A DNA stretch of 64,000 bases, from the NCBI GenBank assembly GCA_958295515.1, contig CATQGW010000001.1:62001-126000 (forward strand), given 5' to 3'. How positions within the stretch are numbered: position 1 is the first letter of the stretch; each line of letters opens with the position of its first letter. The notes under the pieces are model-generated. The model searched no databases. It had not been told where the DNA came from and saw only the letters and a list, made by a program, of their open reading frames with translations. The stretch comes from an uncultured Dehalococcoidia bacterium. GTDB taxonomy: Bacteria; Chloroflexota; Dehalococcoidia; Bin125. Below are positions 54,269 through 61,412 of this stretch, piece by piece. The translations under genes and the position numbers were made by a program.

Positions 54269-54738
54269 AGCGTCTCCAGCAGTACGCTGCGCTGCTCGCC
54301 GCAATGCAGTTCAAGGCGAAAGTGCCGCAGGAAATCGCGTCCGAGCAGACTGGGCAACTGCGGAGCGAGCGGATCCGCGAGAAGCGCCCGATCCGGCTCG
54401 GCGATCAGGATCTGCATATTGATGGCGTAGCGTTCGCCCTCGTTCGAACGAAGTGTCATCGTCGCGTCCCGCGCCACGCGATAGGCATCGCCGCCGACGC
54501 CCCGGCTGCGGACGCTGCGCACATCGCCGGCGAAGTCAATGCTCAGAATGCCATCGCCCAAGAGGCGCAGCGAATCGACGGGATTCAGAACGGTGGCGTC
54601 TGCGCCGGTATCGATCAGAAACCGAACCTCTTGCCGTCGATCCCCGATCGAGACGATAGCGTCGATCGTGGCTGCGCCGCCGCTGACGACGGCGTGAGGA
54701 AGAACGCGAGACTGGTGAACGGCGCCGTGGAACTCCAC
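54265..54738 (-). CDS. Retropepsin-like aspartyl protease
   Basis: 157 residues of a single-domain aspartic protease fold. The active site is RFLIDTGADATVLNP (D-T-G-A) near residue 42, and the second conserved strand is LPSLLGRDFLRHFRL. It should dimerise to bring two D-T-G together. It begins at ATG 54738, 4 bases after the stop of a small companion gene, and likely shares its transcript. Its substrate is unknown; no gag-pol or transposon genes are near. Confidence 0.8.
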   Translation of the reverse strand: MEFHGAVHQSRVLPHAVVSGGAATIDAIVSIGDRRQEVRFLIDTGADATVLNPVDSLRLLGDGILSIDFAGDVRSVRSRGVGGDAYRVARDATMTLRSNEGERYAINMQILIAEPDRALLADPLAPQLPSLLGRDFLRHFRLELHCGEQRSVLLETL

Positions 54739-54742
54739 ATGC

Positions 54743-55042
54743 CTACTCGAGCTCGGTCCACCAGGGAGCGATGGGCATGCATACCGCCGTTTCGCGGTAG
54801 TCCTCGCCGAGCGAGGCCTCCAGCTCCAGCGGATCGTCGCCGATCAAGACCTGCTGGTCGCCATGGATCAAGACGAACCGGCCGCGGTGCTTGTGGAGCA
54901 GATCATCGAAGATGTCGGCGAAGAGCTGTTGATTTTTCAGGCTCTGCGACGCGAGCCGGCGCGTTTCTTCGGGCGTTTCGGAGGGGAGGGGAGCGGGCTG
55001 AGCCCAGGGATCGGCGGTGACGGGTGGGCGCTTGGTGGTCAT
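54743..55042 (-). CDS. Small hypothetical companion of the retropepsin
   Basis: 99 residues from ATG 55042 (MTTKRPPVTADPW). The body is polar and helical (LKNQQLFADIFDDLLHKHRG) and ends with LGEDYRETAVCMPIAPWWTELE. It sits 4 bases upstream of the retropepsin gene. It may be a substrate, inhibitor or partner; nothing proves it. Family unrecognised. Confidence 0.6.
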   Translation of the reverse strand: MTTKRPPVTADPWAQPAPLPSETPEETRRLASQSLKNQQLFADIFDDLLHKHRGRFVLIHGDQQVLIGDDPLELEASLGEDYRETAVCMPIAPWWTELE

Positions 55043-55083
55043 TGGTTGGGCCTTGGCGTTGGCTGTGGTGGGGCCACGATAGA

Positions 55084-56217
55084 TCAGTTGAGGGCGGCGT
55101 AGAGGGCGTTGAGCATTGGCTTCCAGCGTGGGTCGGCACCGAGACCGGCGGACATTTGGTTCATCACGTAGCCGAAGCCGATGCGGCGATCGGGGTCGGC
55201 GAAGGCGAGCGAGCCGCCGGCGCCGGAGTGTCCGAAGGTGCGCGGGTTGGGGCCCCACTCGTAGCGTCCGCCGGGGGTGCTGAGGATGAAGCCGAGCGCG
55301 CGGCGGACTTCGAAGCCGAGCACCAGATCGTCGGCGGTGACGCGGTGGGCGGCGGCGCGCTCGACGCCTTCGGCGGAGAGCAGCGGCGCGCCGCCGCCGG
55401 CGAGCGCGCCGTAGAGCGTGGCCAGGGCGCGGGCGTTGCCGTGGCCGTTGGCGGCGGGGAGCTCGGCGGCGCGCCATTCGCGGGTGTTGACGCCGCTTGC
55501 CAGGCGCGGCGAGGCGAGGCCGAGCGCTTTGGCGGCCAGACCTTCGGGCGGGATGTTGATTCCGGCGCTGCCCGGGGCGGGGAGCAGCTCGGCCGTGCGG
55601 TCGTCCTCCGAGGCGGGCAGGCCGATGTAGAAATCGATGTCCAGCGGCGCGGAAATCTCGTCGCGCACGAATTCGCCGCAGGTGCGGCCATCGATGCGGC
55701 GAATGACTTCGCCGACCAGCCAGCCGTAGGTGATGGCGTGGTAGCCCAAGCCCTCACCGGGCGTCCACATGGGCGCTTGGCGTTCGAGCGCGGCGACCAT
55801 GTGGTCCCAGTCGAGCGCTGCGCCGTCGGGCAGTTCTTCGTCGACGCCGACCAGGCCGGCTTCGTGGGTGAGCAGCTGGTGGACGGTGATTCGCTCTTTG
55901 CCGGACTGAGCGAATTCGGGCCAGTAGTGGGCGACGGGGCGCTCGACATCGAGCGCGTTGCGGTCGGCGAGCATGGCGGCGGCGACGGCGGCGACGCCTT
56001 TGGTGGTGGAGTAGACGTTGGCGATGGTGTCGCGCTGCCAGGGGCGCGATTTGGCGGCGTCGGTCCAGCCGCCCCAGAGGTCGACGACGGTTTCGCCGCG
56101 CTCGACGACGCAGAGGGAGGCGCCGACTTCGCCGCGTTCGGTGAAGTTTTCGGCGAACGCTTCGCGCAGGGCGGCGAAGCGCGGGTGGCAGTCGCCGTGC
56201 AGCTCAACGGCGGTCAT
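55084..56217 (-). CDS. Beta-lactamase-family serine hydrolase (EstB-like)
   Basis: 377 residues. The Ser-x-x-Lys site is in NVYSTTKGVAAVAAAM near residue 68, a Tyr in YHAITYGWLVGEVI near 165, and HSGAGGSLAFADPDR closes the family pattern. It hydrolyses ester or amide bonds in relatives such as EstB. Its start lies 13 bases after the stop of the upstream monooxygenase gene on the same strand, so they may be co-transcribed. Confidence 0.88.
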   Translation of the reverse strand: MTAVELHGDCHPRFAALREAFAENFTERGEVGASLCVVERGETVVDLWGGWTDAAKSRPWQRDTIANVYSTTKGVAAVAAAMLADRNALDVERPVAHYWPEFAQSGKERITVHQLLTHEAGLVGVDEELPDGAALDWDHMVAALERQAPMWTPGEGLGYHAITYGWLVGEVIRRIDGRTCGEFVRDEISAPLDIDFYIGLPASEDDRTAELLPAPGSAGINIPPEGLAAKALGLASPRLASGVNTREWRAAELPAANGHGNARALATLYGALAGGGAPLLSAEGVERAAAHRVTADDLVLGFEVRRALGFILSTPGGRYEWGPNPRTFGHSGAGGSLAFADPDRRIGFGYVMNQMSAGLGADPRWKPMLNALYAALN

Positions 56218-56230
56218 GTTCGGCTCGCGG

Positions 56231-57400
56231 CTAGTCGGCGGGGACGGCTTCGGCGACGCGGCCGGAGAGGGACTCGGGCAGCGTGCCTTCCATCTCGTGG
56301 ATGGCGGGCAGGACGTCGGAAGCGAAGAGGCGCATGCTGCGCTCGGCGGTTTCGGCGGGCATGCCGCCGCTGATGCGGAAGTTCATGATCAGCTCTTCGG
56401 CGGCGGTCATCTGCTGGATGTGGCGCAGCTTCTCGATCACCATGTCGGGCGTGCCCCAGGCCTGGGGGGTGGCGGCGTAGCGGGCGCGCTGCTCGGGGGT
56501 GGTGCGCTCATTGGTTTTGCCGAATTCGGCGTAGTACTTGTAGCCCTTGGTGGCGGCGAAGCGCGCGGACTCGGAGAAGTGGTAGTGGCGCTCAACGCTC
56601 TCCTGGAACTGGCCGGTGTGCTTGACCATCACGTCCCAGGCCTCTTCTTCGGTGTCGAAGCAGGCGACGTTGGCGACGACGGTGGGCTGGCGCGGGGTCC
56701 AGCCGCGGGCGGCGCGGATTTCGTTGAAGCGCTTGACGTCGGCCTGGTATTCCTCCCACTTTTTGGAGTTGGTGAAGAGCATGCCGAGGCCGGCGTTGGC
56801 GGCGATTTCGAGCGTTTCGGGGGAGATCCAGGCGACGCGCATGGAGTCGAGCAGGGTTTGGGGGTTGCGCGGGCGGGGGCGGATGGTGGTTTCGGGGATG
56901 GTGTAGAAGTCGCCCTCGTGGGAGAAGAATTCCTGGGTGAGGGCTTTGCGGACGACGTCGAGGGATTCCATGAAGCGGTCGCGGGACTCGCCCATGGGCG
57001 AGCGGAAGGCTTCGAACTCGCGCTTGGCGGCGCCGCGGCCGAGGCCGAGGGTGAGTTTGCGGCCCTGGAGCATGTTGTCGAGCACGGTGATCTGCTCGGT
57101 GATCGCGACGGGGTCGTACCAGGGCAGGACGATGACCATGGTGCCGAAGTCGATGCGCTCGGTTTTGCCGGCGAAGTAGGTGAGGTTCTGGAGCGCGCCG
57201 GCGGTCATGATGTAGGGGGAGAAGTGGTGGTCGATGCACCAGTAGGAGTCGTAGCCGAGGGGTTCGACGAGGCCGCCGAGGTGGAGTTCCTCCTCGTAGA
57301 GTTTGGCGTCGGAGACGACGGGTTGTTCGGCGACGCGCTGGTCTTCGAAGCGCTCCCAATCGCCGTAGTTCTGGAAGTTGAAGTGGACGCCGACCTTCAT
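56231..57400 (-). CDS. Luciferase-like monooxygenase (389 aa)
   Basis: 389 residues from ATG 57400. Bacterial-luciferase layout: MKVGVHFNFQNYGDWERF, DSYWCIDHHFSPYIM, RIDFGTMVIVLPWYDPVAI, GRKLTLGLGRGAAKREFEAF, and GTPDMVIEKLRHIQQ at the C-terminus. It uses FMNH2 or F420H2 and O2 or another acceptor. Together with 8485 and 15372 it makes three in the window, a high density. Substrate unknown. Confidence 0.88.
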   Translation of the reverse strand: MKVGVHFNFQNYGDWERFEDQRVAEQPVVSDAKLYEEELHLGGLVEPLGYDSYWCIDHHFSPYIMTAGALQNLTYFAGKTERIDFGTMVIVLPWYDPVAITEQITVLDNMLQGRKLTLGLGRGAAKREFEAFRSPMGESRDRFMESLDVVRKALTQEFFSHEGDFYTIPETTIRPRPRNPQTLLDSMRVAWISPETLEIAANAGLGMLFTNSKKWEEYQADVKRFNEIRAARGWTPRQPTVVANVACFDTEEEAWDVMVKHTGQFQESVERHYHFSESARFAATKGYKYYAEFGKTNERTTPEQRARYAATPQAWGTPDMVIEKLRHIQQMTAAEELIMNFRISGGMPAETAERSMRLFASDVLPAIHEMEGTLPESLSGRVAEAVPAD

Positions 57401-57697
57401 TGTGGATGCCTCGTTCCTGCCGGGGGGTGTTGTGGGCATGGTAGCGGGTGTGGGGTGGTGGCGTCCTTCCGTCATTGCCGCGCTTGCTGAGGCAATCTTG
57501 CGGTGGGCGGCACCAGCGTGGGGCCCGCACGGCGAGATACCCGTGGCAAGCACGGGTATGACGGGATCTTTAGGGCACGGGTATGACGGAAAAGGGGGAA
57601 TGACGGAATTAGGCAACAACGCGCGGAGGGCGGGGCTGTTGCCCCGCCCTCTGCGGTTTGGCCTGCTGGTTGGCGGCGGCTGGCTGCCGCCGGCGGG
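57401..57697. repeat. Gene-free stretch: twin-hairpin unit and adhesin 3' hairpin
   Basis: A twin-hairpin unit spans 57469-57563 (ccgtcattgccgcg..caatcttg, spacer, gagataccc..gggtatgacg). Then aattaggcaacaacgcgcgg leads into a hairpin at 57627-57653 (gagggcggggc/gccccgccctc). The same order of elements recurs at 61131-61370 beside the next surface protein, so the whole 3' flank is duplicated. Confidence 0.75.
57626..57653 (-). terminator. Probable terminator of the 57698-60976 surface-protein gene
   Basis: Stem of about 11 pairs (gagggcggggc with its complement) just past the stop. A copy occurs at 61340-61368. The T-tail is weak (GTTGTT some bases later). Confidence 0.5.
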
Positions 57698-60600
57698 TTA
57701 GCCGCCGTTGCTGAGCCAGAGGATTGCGCCTCTGGGCACCTCGAAGTTCATCGAGCTGGGGACTGGCCGGCCGTCGGACACGGCGTAGCGCAGCCAGCGG
57801 CCTTCGTCCCAGAACAGGATCGAGCGGAACCCGCTGCCCAGGCCGTCCAGCAGCGCGGCGGCGGTGGTGGTGCCCTGGCCGATCCAGGTGCTGTAGTCGT
57901 TGGGCATCTTCGGGGTCAGGCTGTCGGCCGGGTTGACCGGGGCGGGCGGCGCGATGGGGGTGGAGTCGGTGGTGGTGATCAGGCGGACCTCGCCGGCCGC
58001 GCCGGAGCTGACCCGGACCGAGTCGCGGCCTGCGGCGATCACCTCGTAGGTGACCGAGGCCTGGCCGTCCTTGGTCTTGGCCGTCTCTTGGACCTGCACC
58101 AGCACCGGCAGGGCGCCGGTCGCCGAGGCTTTGAAGGTCACCGGCGTGCCGTCGGGCACTGCCGCGCCGTCGGCGTCGCTGAGCGTGGCGGTCAAGGTGA
58201 AGCGCCCGCCGATCGTCAGGGCGTCGCTGTCGGGCTCGCTGATGGTGATGGTCTCGGGGCCGCCGCTGACCGTGAAGGTCTGGGTGGCCTTGAGCGAGTT
58301 GGCGGTCACTTCGAGCGTGTACTCGCCGTTCTTCAGCGGCGCCGTGTCCGGCGCGTTCACGTCGATCTGGACCTGTAGGTTGTCGTCGGCGTCTTTGTCG
58401 TCGGTGACGCCGTCGGCTTTCTTGAGCGGCCAGGCGACGGCGAAGTTGCTGGTGGGGCTGCTGCTGCGCCAGACGACCTTGCCCTCGGGGTCCAGGATCC
58501 GGGTGCTGCCCGAGGCCGGCACGTTCGCGTTGTTGCCGCTCGCGTCGGTCGCGCTGACCGAGAGGCGCAGGCGGTCGCGGGTCTCCGCGGCGTCGTTGGT
58601 ACCCGTGGCCGTGTTGACGTTCAGCACGCCGGTGGCCGGCTCGCTGATCACCAGCTTGGCGGCTTCGCCGGAGAAGGTGACGGTGACTGAGGGGACCTCG
58701 AGCAGCGCGCCGCCGGTCCTGGGCAGCACCTGGGCGCCCACGGTGGCGGTGCCCGATTTGCCCACGCCGGGATGGGTCAGCTCGACCACGATGTCGCCCG
58801 AGTTGGCCGCGTTCAGCCTGCGCACGTCGACCTGGCAGGTCAGCGCGCAGGCGCCGCTGGCTGCGCCGGCCGGCTTGAGCAGGCGGAGCGTGCCGCTGGT
58901 GGTGGTGAAGAGCAGCGAGCCGACCGAGTTGGCGGCCGCGGGCATGTCCATGGAGCTGAGAATTTTCAGCTGTAGGCGGGTGCTCTTGCCCGCCGGAATG
59001 GCGGACGGGTAGGGCTTCTCGTCTTTGTCGCCGGTGATCGTCACGTCGCCCGGGTCCTGGGCGAAGTCGAACTCGGCGTGATCGGCCTCGTTGACCGTGC
59101 CGATCGTGACCGGCAGGGTGGCGGTGATGTTCTCCTTGCCGTCCACGGCGAAGTTGGCGGAGATCGTGAAGGTGCCGTCCGGCGTGCCGGCCGGGATCGT
59201 GATCATCGGCGTCTGGCCGGTGCCCGTGTTCACATTGACCAGGCAGGTCCAAGTCGTTGTCGCGTCAAGGAGGCGACTGCTGCAGGACAGCGCTTCGCCG
59301 TCGAGCAGCATCGCGCTCGCCTGCGCATCCACGGCCGCGAGGTCAAAGGCGTAGGCGCGACCGTGGCCGGTGAAGATGTTGGACTTACCAGCGACCTGGC
59401 TCAGGAAGTCGATGTTCTCGTTCTGAGCGACGACGACCGTGTTCTCGCCGTCGATCTCCACACCGAAGCCGAAGAAGAGTTGCTCGCCGGTCTGCGGCGA
59501 GGTCAGCACGGTGTCGGCCTCGCTGTCGTCGGCCCAGCCGCCGGCCGGCTTGTCGAAGATGTGCGCCTCGCCGGCTTTGTAGCTGTCGGCCTGCCTCCAG
59601 GCGTTGGAGACGATCACGCGGTTGCCGGAGTCGCTGACTGCGACTTTGTGGCCGAACAGGTCGCCGGGGACGCTGTCGGCATCAGTCAGTTTGAAGCCGT
59701 CGGTCTGGTCGGCGGGCCAAGTGGCGCCGGCACTGACCCAGACGTAGGCGGCGCCGGCCCAGGCACCCTCCCCGTCGCTGTTCCCGCTCACGACATCGCC
59801 GTAGCGCCCGTTGCCGTTGGCGACGATCACACTGCCGTCCTGGTTGACATCGACCACGCCGCCGACGCGGAGGCGGAAGATGTCGTCGGCAGCCACCAGA
59901 CGCGCGTTGGGCATGGTATCGGTTCCCGACCAGCCACCGTCCGGCTTCACGAAGACGAGGACGCCGCCGTTCTGGTCGTTCCCTTTGTTACTGATCGTGC
60001 TGCCGGTAGCCCCGGTGGCGGTGTCGGTATCGCGGAATTGCGCACCGACGGCGACGACCTTGCCATTGCCGGAGATGGCGACGGCGGAGCCGACTTCCTT
60101 GCCGCTCTCCTGAGTCACAAGGGTGCCGGTGATCGTGGCGTCGGCCTGGTCGCTAGTCTTGTCGACCCAGCCGCCGGACGGCTTGGTGAAGACGAAAGCG
60201 GCACCAGAAAACCGCGCGGTATAGCCACGCCGCATGCCGACCACGACCGTCTCGCCGCTGTCGTCGATCGCCACGCCGGTGCCGAACAAGGTGTTGTTTA
60301 CGGAAGTGGTGACCTGCGCATCGGTGGGAGACAGCGTGGCGAGCAGTTCGCCGGAGACGGCGTTGTAGATGTAGGCCTTGCCGCCGCCAAACGGCTCACC
60401 GACGACGAGGGTGCCGCCGCCGAGGGCGAGGGCCTGGCCGAACCTTTTGCTGGCCGCGGGGGTCGGAGCGGTCAGACGCCGCACGTACTTGCCGTTGATG
60501 AAGATGTCGACCGAGCCGGCTTTGTCGATCGTGTTCCCGCCTGAGACGACATCGTCATTGCGTGCGCCGACGGCGACGATGTCGCCGCCCTCGGCGGCGG

Positions 60601-60976
60601 TGCGCTCCTGCACGGCGACGACCCAGCCGGTGGAGGCGTCGCTGGGGCCGGGGGTGTATTCGGTGGCGACGGAGTAGGAGCTGCGTCCGTTGTGTTCCCA
60701 CTCCTGGTCGCCGGAGACGCGCAGGGTGCCGGAGATGTCCAGGGCCTCGGGGTCCTGGGTGGTGCTGGACAGCGCGGCGCGCAGCTGGAGCGAGCTGCCG
60801 GCGGGGACGATGTTGTCGGAGTCTTCGATCAGGCTGAGGGTGAGCGTGAGGTCGTCGGGGGGTGCGGCGCTGGTGGGGGGCGCGAGCACAGCGACGGCGA
60901 GGGCTGCGAGCGCGAAGAGCGCCGCGAGCAGCGGGATGCGTGGCCGTGCGAGGGCGGCGAGTGCGTGTGCGAACAT
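57698..60976 (-). CDS. Giant surface protein: FG-GAP-like propeller plus Ig-like half and W-G module
   Basis: 1092 residues from ATG 60976 with AAGGAAAC upstream. A signal peptide (IPLLAALFALAALAVAVLA) precedes several FG-GAP-like blades: FGTGVAIDDSGETVVVG, VGSAVAISGNGKVVAVG, FGHKVAVSDSGNRVIVSN and related. After about residue 560 come CSSRLLDATTTWTC, IPAGTPDGTFTISANF and Ig-like domains with DADGAAVPDGTPVTF. The W-G module (57701-57895) ends the protein. It shares its second half with the proteins at 4861 and 61413. It probably binds ligands or other cells from the surface. A G16 tract lies 66 bases upstream of the start. Confidence 0.82.
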   Translation of the reverse strand: MFAHALAALARPRIPLLAALFALAALAVAVLAPPTSAAPPDDLTLTLSLIEDSDNIVPAGSSLQLRAALSSTTQDPEALDISGTLRVSGDQEWEHNGRSSYSVATEYTPGPSDASTGWVVAVQERTAAEGGDIVAVGARNDDVVSGGNTIDKAGSVDIFINGKYVRRLTAPTPAASKRFGQALALGGGTLVVGEPFGGGKAYIYNAVSGELLATLSPTDAQVTTSVNNTLFGTGVAIDDSGETVVVGMRRGYTARFSGAAFVFTKPSGGWVDKTSDQADATITGTLVTQESGKEVGSAVAISGNGKVVAVGAQFRDTDTATGATGSTISNKGNDQNGGVLVFVKPDGGWSGTDTMPNARLVAADDIFRLRVGGVVDVNQDGSVIVANGNGRYGDVVSGNSDGEGAWAGAAYVWVSAGATWPADQTDGFKLTDADSVPGDLFGHKVAVSDSGNRVIVSNAWRQADSYKAGEAHIFDKPAGGWADDSEADTVLTSPQTGEQLFFGFGVEIDGENTVVVAQNENIDFLSQVAGKSNIFTGHGRAYAFDLAAVDAQASAMLLDGEALSCSSRLLDATTTWTCLVNVNTGTGQTPMITIPAGTPDGTFTISANFAVDGKENITATLPVTIGTVNEADHAEFDFAQDPGDVTITGDKDEKPYPSAIPAGKSTRLQLKILSSMDMPAAANSVGSLLFTTTSGTLRLLKPAGAASGACALTCQVDVRRLNAANSGDIVVELTHPGVGKSGTATVGAQVLPRTGGALLEVPSVTVTFSGEAAKLVISEPATGVLNVNTATGTNDAAETRDRLRLSVSATDASGNNANVPASGSTRILDPEGKVVWRSSSPTSNFAVAWPLKKADGVTDDKDADDNLQVQIDVNAPDTAPLKNGEYTLEVTANSLKATQTFTVSGGPETITISEPDSDALTIGGRFTLTATLSDADGAAVPDGTPVTFKASATGALPVLVQVQETAKTKDGQASVTYEVIAAGRDSVRVSSGAAGEVRLITTTDSTPIAPPAPVNPADSLTPKMPNDYSTWIGQGTTTAAALLDGLGSGFRSILFWDEGRWLRYAVSDGRPVPSSMNFEVPRGAILWLSNGG

Positions 60977-61042
60977 AGACGGTGTTTCCTTCCGAGCAGG
61001 TGGGCTGCGCCTCACGTTAGCGGCGTTGGCGCGGTTTTTTTA

Positions 61043-61058
61043 CCCCCCCCCCCCCCCC
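61043..61058 (-). repeat. Poly-G tract (16, minus strand) upstream of a surface-protein gene
   Basis: Sixteen consecutive Cs on the plus strand (Gs on the coding strand) lie 66 bases before ATG 60976, in the 5' region. The coding-strand flanks are caacttt before and taaaaaaacc after, like gacttgc..taaaaccc around the G15 tract of the 4861 gene. Confidence 0.85.
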
Positions 61059-61339
61059 AAAGTTGGGGATTTTTTTACGCAGTTTACGTTGCTGTGGAAT
61101 CGTGTGAGGGGTGGTGGCGCGCGCCCTCCTCCGTCATTGCTGCGCGCTGGCGCGGCAATCTCGCGGTGCGCGGCAGTGGGGGTTGTGCTGGCGGGGGGGT
61201 TGGGGGTGGTCACGGCGGGATACCCGTGGCAAGCACGGGTATGACGGGATCTAGAGCACGGGTATGACGGAAAAGGGGGATGACGGGAAAGGGGGAATGA
61301 CGGGAAGGGGGAATGACGGAATTAGGCAACAACGCGCGG

Positions 61340-61368
61340 AGGGCGGGGCTGTTGGGCCCCGCCCTCCG
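61340..61368 (-). terminator. Probable terminator of the partial surface-protein gene
   Basis: Stem gagggcggggc/gccccgccctc with a short loop, 40-70 bases after the stop at 61413. It is a near-copy of the hairpin at 57626-57653. Confidence 0.5.
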
Positions 61369-61412
61369 CGGTTTGGGCCGGCTGGCTCGGCGGCTGGTTG
61401 CCGCCGGGCTGG

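Larger units (their letters stand above)
60977..61412. repeat. Gene-free stretch: poly-C tract, twin-hairpin unit and terminator
   Basis: Contains the C16 tract at 61043-61058 (flanked by T7 runs), a 116-base twin-hairpin unit at 61131-61246, short gatgacggaaaaggggg repeats, and a hairpin at 61340-61368 just past the next surface-protein stop. No gene is visible. Confidence 0.8.

Noticed and set aside
54265..54738. Retroviral or LTR element
   Set aside because: Only the protease domain is present; no RT, integrase or terminal repeats lie around it, and the RT at 1694 is 50 kb away and of another type.
57698..60976. Phage tail-fibre protein
   Set aside because: It has a signal peptide, FG-GAP-like blades and no phage genes around. 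Paralogues with the same C-terminus are chromosomal surface proteins.
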